A model generated the notes under the pieces. The model saw only the letters and a program-made list of their open reading frames with translations, ran no database searches and was not told the origin of the DNA. This document shows positions 24,901 to 36,600 of a stretch of DNA of 64,000 bases, piece after piece. The DNA lies in NCBI GenBank assembly GCA_009792885.1, contig WMCF01000016.1, positions 8,913,062 through 8,977,061 on the forward strand. The letters are read 5' to 3'. Within the stretch, counting starts at the first letter, position 1. Every line of letters starts with the position of its first letter. The position numbers were made by a program, and so were the translations under genes. The DNA is from Eremophila alpestris peregrina (Eukaryota; Chordata; Aves; Passeriformes; Alaudidae).

Positions 24901-27238
24901 GACTTTGTGAATAACATCTTACACATTATTGTGCTGTAGGATACAGCAGGTATGTCCTGAATTAACACAGGCTGCAGGATGGCATCATAGATAAGGGCAG
25001 ACTGAGAAGCTAAAAACCCCTAAGGCATTCAGAAATCAGAAAAAATCTATTCTAGCAAAAATGTTAAGGTTAAAGAAACCAAATTGTGCAATCTTGCTAA
25101 TTAAATACGTACTAACAAAGCTGCAAGCTGTTTCTATTCTTTATTGCCTCCATTTTAGATAAGAAATACAATCAGCTGGCCTGTTTGCAGCAAAACACTG
25201 TAAATGCTGCATGTACTTCAAATATGGCAGGAACAGCACATTCTGTTTCTAGAAAGCTACAGAATGAACAAACCCCAAAGTGCAGTATACAGCAAAACAA
25301 GAGAGATAATTGTGTATTCATTATTGTACACCAAACAGATAGCAAAGCATTTATCAAAGAAGTTCAGTGACTCCAGAAGAACCTCTCATCCTCCATCCTG
25401 CAGCACCATAGAAAATCCTCTAATAAAAAAAGAAACATCTTTTCCTATAATTAAAGGTGTGGATCCTTGGGGAATGAAGATTAAGTGGGGATTTAGATAG
25501 GCATGAGCACAAGACTAAGCTTCCTGCTGTGCACAGGAATCTCACCTGGAAATGAACCTTAAAGAACATTCTCATCATGTACATTTTATATTTGACTCAA
25601 AACACAGCTCTGAGTGTTTACTATTATTCAGATTTATATTAACTTCCTTACTTTCAGGAGAAAGAATGACAAAAAACAACAAAGGAAGATTATTTTTACC
25701 TTATTAGAGGTTCTGGGCTTTGCAAAGACACCAGCATCTTTCAGTAGCTTTTCTTTCTTGAATTGCTCTTGCTTTCGGAAGAGTTCGGCTTTGAGATCCA
25801 CCAGCTACATCACCAGCAAAACAACACATAAATACCAAATCACAGGCACAGACATCAGTTACTGCAATAAATAACTGTATTTCTAGGAAAACAATCTGTT
25901 ATTTACAGTTATAGGAGCACTTGGTTGCATTTATGTGGAACTGATCTGATAAGCAAGATCACCTCTTACACCAAACAAAAAAATACAGAATGCAAATAAT
26001 GATTAGGGATTAAATCCCCAAAGATATCCTTGACCCTTTGGTACATAATGAGGATAAGAGAGGCATAGCTCTGCCTAGATTTTACCAGCCTCCTAATGGC
26101 AAACAAATAAAGGAGTAATGAAAAACCCTACTGAATATGAAAAGGGAACTTTTATCCATTAGGTATTTAATAAAATCGTCTCTCAGAAAAGACTTGATAA
26201 AAGTTTGCTATCATAAAATAGATATTTTTCCTCACTGCTTTATGTACTGTTTAATAGTTTTGGATTTTCTTTCTTCTTCTTTTAAAATAAATATATGAGT
26301 AGCATTGCCATCTGTGACCAAGGTCCATCTCAGGTTTTATTAAGAAACGTCATCGGCAGGGGTGTTATCTAGCAATTACAAAACTAGTCTGGAAGAGGAT
26401 ATTGTGCTGTTTTTCCTGCAAGTCCTACAGACGACAAAATTCAGAGATGTACGTTAAACCAGGAAAGCAGAAGACTTTGGTGTTACTATCTATCCCAAGC
26501 ACTAAAGCGTTTGCTTTTCAAGTGCCTGGGACAACAAAGTGCAGTGTCGTAAAAATGGCCCTTCTACTTAACAGGTGATCATCCAAAAATTCAATTTTAA
26601 GTATTTCACAGTTAACTATTAACATACATTAACTATTTACGTAATTCTTCATCGGAAGTGTTTGGCAGCATCTCTCGTGAGCGCCCTGGAGAGCAGCGAG
26701 GGGCTGCACCTCACCAGCCCTAAAGGTGGGATGTTTATCTGCCACAGCACAGACCTCCTGCTCCTCTTTTCCCTGTTACAGCCTCATTTTATCATTACAT
26801 CAGGAATGAGAGCACACCCAGGCCCGGCAGACGCGGGTTTGGAGCGCAGGGTGTGTGCCTGCTCAGGAAGGTGAGGGTTCAAAATCCCAGCCCCGACACT
26901 GTCACAGATCCAATATGCGACACACGGCGTTACCGCAGCCCTTTAACCCAGCATCTGCTGCAATGACTGCCCATCGCAGTGGGGTTAAGGCGAGGAGAAC
27001 CACACCAGCACTTCCAGCTGTGCTGTTTTCCCCGGTAGCGGTGGCACCGGCGCATCCCCGGGTCGAGCCTCACGGCCTGCGCCCGCCGGGCCCACCCCGT
27101 CCGCGGGAGCCCCGCGGCTGAGCACACCTCGCAGCCCTACAAGCCTCCAGGGCAGGCGGAGGGGTTCACTTTGCCTCTCTCCGCTCAGTCACTCACCGAG
27201 GACGCGGCCACGTCCAGCGGCTTCTTCCTCCGGTCCAT
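15952..27238 (-). CDS. CCDC174: CCDC174 with greatly expanded C-terminal repeat region
   Basis: CCDC174 is a nuclear coiled-coil protein reported to interact with the exon-junction-complex helicase EIF4A3. Eleven coding exons are visible on the minus strand: 27238-27197, 25804-25700, 24789-24689, 23814-23756, 22815-22635, 21157-21062, 20223-20087, 19709-19615, 19360-19213, 18432-18298 and 17241-15952. Reading frame is kept across every junction. The exon 5 donor is weak (TG|GTTGGT) but gives the conserved EEWVDYVD. Conserved parts include the start MDRRKKPLDVAASSLVDLK, KLYEKMTKGDFP, LGRSRRCMKKDLP, the DUF4078-like region with PMGPIHYEDIREN and GVGYFAF (about residues 230-310), DPEFAPPSDYF, and the end MLSYYRQVT. 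Between residue about 489 and the C-terminus lies a tandem repeat array interrupted by an N run. With the gap at 452 nt instead of 453 the frame closes and the protein is about 795 residues; human has 467. Confidence 0.95.
16036..16876 (-). repeat. CCDC174: 42-bp coding minisatellite in CCDC174 exon 11 (14-residue repeats)
   Basis: The units visible before the gap are AYGYGARGVPPPLR, GYGYSTRGVPPPLP, AYGYGTAQVPFPVQ, AYGYGAPGMVPPMH, GYGYGTPEMPFAMQ, AYGYGTQAVPPGMQ and the partial PCGCST. After the gap come a partial GSSTQDVPPGTD, then TSGSSTQDVPPGTQ and ASGCSTQDTAPPGQ. All are 14 residues and align in register. The span is 841 nt as given, or 840 nt (20 x 42) if one N is removed. The tyrosine/glycine/proline-rich units resemble low-complexity, disordered segments of RNA-binding proteins; any phase-separation role is inference. 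Confidence 0.9.
16155..16607. other. Assembly gap (453 N) inside the repeat array
   Basis: All bases are N. Repeat phase on each side requires 32 + 42n nt, which is 452 for n = 10. The stated 453 is one base too long and puts the two flanks of CCDC174 in different frames. The gap is therefore an estimate, and its length must not be read as a real frameshift. Confidence 0.97.
16991..17032 (-). repeat. CCDC174: Outlying degenerate 14-residue unit of CCDC174
   Basis: Residues about 437-450 read SSAGDVPPSAQASN, which lines up with SSTQDVPPGTQASG from the downstream end of the array. It is separated from the main array by about 38 residues containing an acidic patch (EDDSSDDED). It may be an ancestral unit or an early duplicate. 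Confidence 0.6.
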
Positions 27239-27600
27239 GGCGGGACCGGCCCCGCCACCGCCTCCTCCCCGCCGGGCGGCCTTGCCGTAAAGCGTGGCGG
27301 CAGCGCGGCGCTATCGCGACAGTGCTGCTGAGGGCGGGCGGGCGCTCGCTGCCACCATGTTGGCGAGGTCAGGGGAGGGCACGGGCGCTCGGCCTGGTGT
27401 GGTTGGCGGGGGCAGAGCGCTCCCGGCCGGGGCTTCCCTGGCTTTGGGTGTGCTCGAACTGAGTGTGAAAATGAGCGTTTCTGGCTGGTGCGGGACAAAT
27501 CCTGTAGGTGTCCCACTGGAAATATCCCTGTGCAGCCGCGGGGCCGGAGCTGCTGCTGCTGCTGTGGCAGAGCTGAGGGTGCCCCGGGCTGGGGGTGGCC
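27040..27600. promoter_or_regulatory. CCDC174: CpG island promoter of CCDC174
   Basis: A CpG-rich block covers the CCDC174 ATG (27238-27236 on the minus strand) and the sequence upstream of it. The ATG context is GCCATGG, a good initiation context. No TATA box is evident. The open frames on both strands through 27193-27764 are GC-rich shadows. Confidence 0.75.
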
Positions 27601-27699
27601 GCTGTGGCAGGATTGCCGCTGGTGAGGAAGTACATGGTTCAAACTTGGCATCAATGTTCACCCGAATGTGGGCGACTTATCTGGTGCCAGTGCTAAGTC

Positions 27700-30600
27700 A
27701 CATGCTGAGGCCAGGAATTCCTTTTTTTTTTCTCTGTTGTGCAAAGTGGGGAGCTGGGTGGTGACCCATGGAAGGGTAATTCACCCATCATCCAAACGTC
27801 ACACTATTTATACAACTTAATGAACAAAGGCATCTACATTCGTTGGTTACAGATTACTCAGTTCCCCTATTTGCTAGTTCTATCTCCTGCTTCTCCTGAT
27901 AGTTAGTCTTCAGGCACAGTTCTTCCCTCAATTTCAGTCTGGGGCCCATTTTAGGTAGGTGGTCAATGAATTGTCGCAATTTCCTACTGCCAGAATCACC
28001 TTTCCCGGGCACTGCTCAGTCCTGACTTCACTCCTGGTGCCTCTCATCCACACAGAGCATTCATTTGGGGATTGTCTTCTCTTTTTCTTAAAAGAGCAGA
28101 CTAGCCAAGCATATGATGCTCACAATGCAAATGCTTAATCATACCCGTTCAGCTATAGCTACTGATTACCACCTAAAAAAAAGGAGCAAAGTTTGACTCA
28201 AACCCCTATCAAAACCTTGAGAGCCTCAAAACCTGAGGGGTTTGGTATCATCAAGAGAAAAAAAACCCTAAAAAACCCCAAAAAAACCAAACCACACCAA
28301 AAAACCCCAAACACAACCAGGAAAAAAACCCCAGCACAACCAACCCAAATGAAAATTCTCTTTCCTGCTTTAGTTGATAAGTGAGTGCCACAGAGCTGAG
28401 ACCTGAACATAACAGCCAAGTACAGACCCACCTACATGTGATGGATCCAACTCTGTAACCTCAAAGACAAGCACAGATGCTCTTGGGGAATGAGATTCAG
28501 AGTTTTAATTATACTGGGTAACTCTTTATAGCATTTTTAATCCCCATGAAGAAAAGGGACTTGTCTGATAGGTTTTCACTGAAATACAGATCATAGTTCT
28601 CTGTGGTTCTTCTCAGCAAGAAGAAGCTGCCTCTCATTTGTCTTTCATAAAGTGGAAAAAATATTAGGTGCTCTGATGTTGTTACTTGGCAGTGTGGCAG
28701 CTGATAGAAGCACCAGATACAGTTCTTCTGAGTTTTGAAATGTATTGCTTCTGTGTTTGGCAAGCTGGGTCAGGCCCATGTGTGATAGTTTAGGGACATA
28801 GAATTGCAAAGCTGATAATCAGTTGCTAAGAAAGCTGCACCTGTATTCCAGGGAGTGTAAAGTGTGCAATTGACAAAGAACAATTTCTGGCCCTAGTGAA
28901 GCTGTCTTGCTTTTGGCTGTTTAAAAGGGGAATTGGTGAGAGACGTCAGATTCAGAGAAGTGCAGGTCATATTAGAGCCAGAAAGTATTTTAATCTGCAA
29001 TGGAAGAAGAGAAATGTGCATTACTGAAAAATAGGACAAATGAATGAAAACATCTGTGCTGTTCTAATTAAATCACACTTCAACAAATCATTTATTGTTG
29101 CCTGTTCAAACCTAACCTGGTGACAACACTGAGAAGGAAAAACAGACCAAACCCAGGCCAGGGTTGGTTCTTGAATGATCCTTTCTCATTGAGGGTGAGA
29201 TTCATCACCAAGTTTGTAAGGAAAATCTGTGCAACTGAGTTACACAATAGGATGTGGAAAAAGGGATGAATCCTAGAAATTCCAAGCTGGCTCATGCTGC
29301 TGTGAGGATTGCAGAGCTGGCTCTTGTGTTCTTGCAAGAAGCAGGGTATTGTTCTGTGGGTAGGCGTGCCTGGATTGGGAGTGAGTCAGTCACTGATGCT
29401 GCACAGAACCGAGGGACGAGATAACCTTCAGCTCACGTTCCCTCTCCTGTAGCAGCAGCAGGCAGGGAAAAACACAGACCAGGACAGAGGGGAGCGCTGC
29501 TCCTGCTGGAGCTGTGTGATTGCTCTGCTGCCAGGCTCCCCCAGGCTCGGGATTCAGCACTGGGAGCACACGCAGACAGATGGCTTTGGGAGCACCGAGT
29601 GATGGTTCAGTGCTCTTGGATTTACAGCCTAAGAACTGACAAGCTTTCACACATATGGGTCCCCCAGAAAGGTTCCATGTCGACTGTAACCTGTGAAGGG
29701 CTATTCTGTGCATTTTTAAATCCAGCTCACTGGAATTCATAAAATGACAGCGAGGGAGGAATAAGAACACTTCAAATTGTGAAGTAAAATCAGCTTAACA
29801 TAAAGAAATGAGGTAGGGAAGGGGAGCAATCTGTTTCAATACGGTAGAAGCTCACTGTGGCTGTGCTGTGCTTATTTTTTATCAGGAATTTGTGAAAGCT
29901 GTATAAACTACCACATCTGATCCCAGACTGCTGATAGCCCTGAATTCCTGGGGAATAATTGATTCAGCACTTCCAATTAGTATGCTGCTCATTTTAGCAT
30001 GAGGTCTAATTGTGTTTGTTTTCACAAAGCTGTATCAACACAAAAAGCTCATTTATTATTTTTGAGGAAGATTTGGGATCACAGTGGATTGTTATAAGGG
30101 GATTTTTTATAAAACAGTGGTGTTTCACTGTCTCACAAAATTGGTGAGAGATACTGCACAAACTTGAAATAAATCAGTTGCAAAGCTTTGGTGTGGATTT
30201 TTCCTACACCTGCCTCCCAAAACTTGCAGGAGCCCCAGACCAAATGATATTGATGTTTGGAGGTTATGTTCTTCAGAGACTGATTCTCTAATCTCAGACA
30301 CTAGGGTTTCATCCTACCCTAAGGCCTTGATATTCTATTTTATTTTCTACATCTTGGCTTTAAGATGAAATAAAACAGGGAGTAAATAACAGCTGGACAC
30401 TTTGTGAGATAAGCCTTAGTGCTAGGGCACTGTGTCCTCATACATTTTCAGAGCCACTCAACATAAGACAACTCATTCATGTTTTTCTGAGGGATGTGGA
30501 AATTCCTTCTAGTTTTCTTTTTAATTTTTTTTTCAGTCTCTTCATCTCAGAAGTTATCATATGGAAGAATTTGTGTTATGTCAACAAAAATAGTTTTAAA

Positions 30601-33600
30601 AACAGCAAGTTTTTTTTTTGTGGGTTTGTTTTTTTTTTTTTTGCTTTCCATAGATTGCATAATCTTGGTTAGCTGGAGTATTTGTGGAGAAAGCAAAACT
30701 GTTTGCAAACTAATTCTTGCAGCATCAGAGATACAGAACTGTTTCTTTCCTTCCTAGAAAAGATTACATCTCTTCCCAAAATCAAGTCCCAGCATATCTT
30801 TTTTTACTTACTTCTCTGTATTTTCCTAAGGGAATCTGAAGCATAGTCTAGACTTTTGTATTATATTCTCAGAAATGTGCAATTGCTGCAGGAAAACAAG
30901 CAAAAGAAGAAACCAAAACCCCTTTGGTAGAAAATCTAGATGGACACTGAGGAATTTTTTTTTCAAGAAGACTAAAAGTTAGAATCATTTGGATAGGTAA
31001 TTGGCAGGCATGCAGGCTAGGAGGAAAAACCCCAAAGGTAACTGTTTGATAAATGTTTTAGCTCTTTTGCATGATCCTTGGCAGAAAGTCAAAACCAGAA
31101 GAGGTACATAGTAAGTGTTTAACTGACATGTGTGTGGCTCTGGTTTTTTGCCTGTTGGGTCACAAGCTGCAATGCCAGATTGCTTTTGTGTTATCTTAGT
31201 TTTGCTTGCAAACTAAAAATTAGTCAAAAAAAAATCTGATGTTGACTTAATGCTAAATTGAATGGAGACCTAAAGGAACCTTGTCTTGTTCTATGGGAAC
31301 CTGTATTTTATGTTCAGTTTTATAATGCACTTTAAATCATGTCTTGTGTCTACAGTGTTGTCTTCTCTCTTCATGTATGTTATGAGAGAGGGAATGCTGT
31401 TATGTGCTAGCTGTAGAGAAATTGTAATTCCTCTCAAATACAGCTTGAAAGTAGGGATTTCCTAAGAGCATCCAACAGCTTCAATCAGAAATAGGCTTAA
31501 TGTCATCTTGCAACAGAATCTGTAGGAGTGACATAGTTACTGCAACCAGAATTAGCTTTGAAAGCTGCTATTGATAGCCATGATTTTTAGTATGCATTTT
31601 GGTAAGCTTTGCTGCAAATGGGTGTAGTGACCCTTCCTCCTTTGGGGAACGTGTGCACGTTCTTAAGTCTGATGGACATAAGAAAAAAAAAATTGAGTGT
31701 GAGTTCAAAGGAAGAATAGGTTTTTCACTGTTTTCCTGTACTAAAAGATACCAATAGATATATTTTCTACACTGGAGATGTAAAAAGGAAATTTCCAAAG
31801 GAAATTGGCTTATCAATTTCGTTGGTGGCTGGCTGTGGATCTTTTAATCCCCTGAACAGGGATTCTAACTCATTGGACTGCATGTGTTATCTGTGCTTTC
31901 TGTGTGGTTGGCATAAAAGACAAATATGCCCTTTAAGGAATTGCTCAACTCCTTGTGATTTACCCATTCATCTGTCCACCCTTCTTTCACCATCTGCCTC
32001 CTCTGCTGTGGACATGTGAAGTTGCTCCCTGCCTGCAGCAAAATGCAGCCTGGAAGGTTCACAGTCAGGCTTTTGCACTCAGCAGAGTTTTCCTGTCTTT
32101 GCCAGCACAGATGGACTTGCCTCTTTGTCAAGGTGTAGCCCTATAAAGAAGCTGGGTTTTGTATTCCAGCTGCACATCTGCAAACTCCTTTGAGACACCA
32201 CAGACTTGTATTTCCTTGTCTCTAGGTCTGGGATGCCAGGCTGGAGGAAGTGCCTTGTTTTTTGTCTGCGGAGAATGCAGGACAGAGGTAAGGCAAGAGG
32301 GGAATGTGACAGCACAGGGGAGATTATAACTGAGGGGATGCCCATAGGAAAGGGTTGAGTTCAATGCTCCTTTTTCTGCTCATTGATATTGTTAAAGCTG
32401 CAGGATCCATCCAAAAACTCATGACTTTTTATTTAAAAGAATCAAGTGTTTATTTTACATAAAAAGTGTAGCTTTTGCTACACAGCAAAGCACATTTTCA
32501 GCTTAAAATCTGTTCCCCTTCCTATGTGCTGGTCTAGATGATGCACACCTGCTTTGCTTACAGCTCTGTCTTTAATCTGAACCTGGTCTAACAGAGCATT
32601 TATGGTAGTAAAGTTGTCCATTAGAAGCATCTGTGAGAGCATAACATTTGGGAACTCTAAAGCTCAGTTACACACTTCACAGTCTGTTTTTCTTTTAAAG
32701 AAAACACTGGGCTATTGATTGTGTCAGGTAGAGAGACACGTGCTCATTGTAGCTGTAACTTTCCAAAGAGGCCACTTTCTATCTGTGAGTTTAAACCCTG
32801 TTATTTATGTTTATTTAGTGTCACAATGATGATGTAAGTCATGTTTATATCACTTCTTGTAAAATGCCTCTGTTTATGTCCTGCTGTTTGAGCTGAATTA
32901 TTTTAAATCAGTGGGCTCATGGCAGCAGATTCAGGTTTTCTGACATGGTGGCAGAAATCTGGGTCCTATAGCACATTTCTAGGCTACTTTGGAGGAGGGG
33001 GAATAATTTATATTTACTAGTCTTTGCACAATAATGTTGAATTGAAGGTGATGCTTTTTTTAATGTATATTGAATGGTACTATTACAATCTGAACTGGGT
33101 GGGATTTCAGTTCAGTATGAAGCAGCATGTTTTTTTTCCCTTAGACCAACAGAAATCTCTAGCCTAAGGTCTTTCATTTTTCTTCTCAAGCTAGACATGC
33201 AAGAAATGCAAAGGATTTGACAGTTTTAAGAATATAGATATATATATGAATACATAAATCTTTGTTCTGTGGTTATGAATGATCTTTGAATTGCACTTCA
33301 AGATGCAGACATGAAGACATCACTTCTCTACACTTACTGTTTATAGAAGATCTGGTTCTTGACACTGAGCAGAAAATGGACTGGCCAAATAAAACAAATT
33401 ATTGCTGTATGTGTGATTTCCTGATGCATTGGAAGGGTCAAACCTGCGAGCTTGGGCAGGACACATCTCTGGCATGGGATCATTTTTACCCTGATGCACC
33501 AAAGAGATTTAAATCAGCATAATTGGGGATGGGGTTTCTCTACCATATGGGCATTGATTACCTCGCAGTCATCTACCATCTGCCTGCATAGATGGCTAAG

Positions 33601-36600
33601 TGGCAGCTATGATTAATTTATTAAGAGAACAAAACTCTCTTGTACATATAATCCTTCTCTGATACTCTGGTAGTGAAAAGCTGCTGTTAGATGCTTTAGA
33701 ACTCTGGGAATTTTTTTCCTCCACTGTAGCTCAAAGCCTTGGTGCACTCTAGTTTGGATTCCTCTTTATTTTCTAGTGAGATTTATCTGCAATGAAGTGT
33801 TCTTTCACTATCCATCATCCTGTCATTTATTTCAAAAACATGAAGTGGAAGACATCCGTTGTCTTTCTGGACAAAGCAGTTGAGCGCTGTCCGTGTTTGA
33901 GGAGAGGCTCGAAAGGCTGTTTAAGGTAATTTTCCCAGGAAAAGAGAGAGCAGCGTCTAAGGAAGAAAGGAGTAGTTGTGGACGGCTCTCTCCCGGCTCC
34001 CCTCTGCAGCGATGTCCCCGAGGTGTCACCCTCGCTGGAGGGACCTCAGGGCGGTAGATGGCACTGCGAGCCTGTTATTGCAGCTGTGCAATTCCCGTCT
34101 CAGCGAGACCGGCAGCGCTGGGCAGAGCTGACCTCGCATCTATGAGCCTCTCCCCTGCACTGCCCCGTCATCTTGCCAGCACCGGAGCGGTAAAAAGGTT
34201 TCTTCTCCTCACTCCTCTCCTACATGTGAAGTTAGGTGTGAAATAAGACAAGTGGAGAAGCCAGATCTGCAAGAAGAGCTGGCCCCAGATTTGCAGCTGC
34301 CAGTTTAAGTTTGGTGAGAGCTAGTGGGACTCGAGTTTTGGATTCTACTTTGGCCAGCTCTCTGTGATGGAAGTTGGACAAGTGAATTTTTGTTAAGTGG
34401 CATGAAATAGCAGCCACCCTTTCAATCTCCCAGCTGACAACAGCTTTACAAGGGCTGAGATTGAAGAATAAATAGGTAAGGAGTTCTCCAAAAGGGTTTT
34501 TAGCTTTCCAGGGACACCAAAACACACATCCTGAGGGAATCCATGCTCCTTTTGCTTGAGTGATCCCTGTCCTGTTGTTGAACAGGCCTTTAGCCCCTAA
34601 TACAAAGGCTGCTCCCCATAAAGGCCTGCTGATACAAATGTTACTTAAAATAGAAGGCACCAAAGTGTTGCTATATGTATTACGACAGCTTAGAGTGATT
34701 GTAGATGTTATTTTAGCAATAATTGAGAAAAGAAATACTGAGTTTCTGTGCATAGAAACAGCTTGAAAGTGTGTGTGGCTCTGCTGCTATTAGTCAAATA
34801 TAGACAAGTGGAATGAGAACTAGAATAATACTTCAAAATGAATAACTACATCAGGCAAAAGTCCAATGATTTCTTTATTAAGTTGCGCCAAGGAACTCCT
34901 CAGCTATACCAAGGAGCCATACAAAATGTGAATTCCAGTATTTTATGAAACACTGGAGGAGGGAGCCCACACTGCAAGGAAGTGAATGGGGCTTTACATT
35001 TTTTAGCTCTTGCCCACAGTGCTCGTTTCCTTGCCAGCTGATTTGGGAGAGATCAGAACACTGTAATGACATTTATTGTATTTTTCTATCCCTTTTGAAT
35101 GTACATGCAAAATTACAGAGTGTTTCCATTAAGACCAACAGTCAATATCAATGATTTTCAACTGTCTTGCCTCCTTCTCTGATCTGAAATAAAGTGCAGT
35201 CATTAATGTGCTACTGACAGCTGGAGCTGGGTCACAATGAGAGGGACGAGGAGGCAAGACAGTCACAGTAATGACTTTTAGCATATGTTGACAGAGATGT
35301 AGTGTTGCTTTCTGCACCCTGGTCTTTGCTTGAACTGCTTCTGTTCATCAACCAGAAAAAAGAAAAACACCTCATTTTTTCTAATGGCAATTTTAAAGTT
35401 AGTTTTCATGAGATTCAAACTGTCATATGCTTTACTGAGAGATGGATGGGTAGTGTTTCTCTGCTTACTATCAAGTGCAGTGGGTTTTGGAGGAATGGAG
35501 GAGTGCTTAATGTCAGCTCTGGTTAAGGAGGGAGCCTGAGACTGTAGTATGAATGAAGGCTGGGTCCAAGCCTGCCTTTATGTCCTGAGCCTTCTGCCAA
35601 TGACGCACAACAGTAACTCACCTCAAAAATTAATTTTCCACAGCTTCTGGTTCATAGGATTCTGGATATTGTTGGATCAGCAGGGCCAAACTATTGGAGT
35701 CAAACCTGCCAGCAGCTATCCTGAGTCTGACTGTCAGAGCAGCTGGAATTGGCTTTGACTTCCTTTCCACTGCAGTTCTGAATGGGCTTCTGGGCATGGC
35801 AGGTACTGCAGTCATGTTAATAGAAGGCACAGAAGTACTTCCATTGTGTATTTCTTTCATGGTTGTTAAAAGAAACTGAGCTATTCCTGGAAGAAATGAC
35901 AAATCCCTGGTGATCAACTTTTTTTACTTGCACAGCTGGTAACCAAGAAAAATGCCATTTGTGAGTGCAGGAACAGCTTAAAGATCCTTTCCCATAAAGA
36001 ACAATTTGTCAATCAGGAAAATAAAGTAAAATGTAGAGCATACCCTAATGGGAAACCTTCCCATGTTGTCTGGTAGCATTCTGGTGGGTGGTGCAGAGCC
36101 AACTATCCTATACCTGATAGTTCTTTCACTTAAGTGGTCTGTAAAATTTCCCTGGGGCAGCTCTGCAATGAGGAGCAGAGATGAAACCTTACATAGCCAG
36201 AGGCAAATCTTGCTGCTAAGTGGATGCCTGGAATGAAAACCTCTATGTAGCAGTGGGATGGTGTGGAGATTTCTGCTATGGGTAAATGGTGGTAAGCATT
36301 GTTCTTGTTTGGGAGGGTTATGTGATTTTATGAAGGTAAACACATTTTATTAGTGTTGTGTGTGTCTAAGGCAAAACATGGTGGTGTGTGCAGGGGAAAA
36401 ACTAATATGATAAACGGAAGGAGGGTGTTCTGAAAGCAGATTTGAAAGAGAAGGGATATGTTTCCAGCAACTCCATCATCAATGAAAAGTTAGAAAATGG
36501 CTCTTCATTGCTGTGACTGAGTTTAATCTTGTTTTTAAATTCTCCTGTCTTCCAAAGTAGCACTCCAGATCACACAGCAGCTTCACAGTGACCCAGACAA

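Noticed and set aside
27193..27764. Frames of about 150 codons on both strands upstream of CCDC174
   Set aside because: They lie in a CpG island and show only GC-driven composition.
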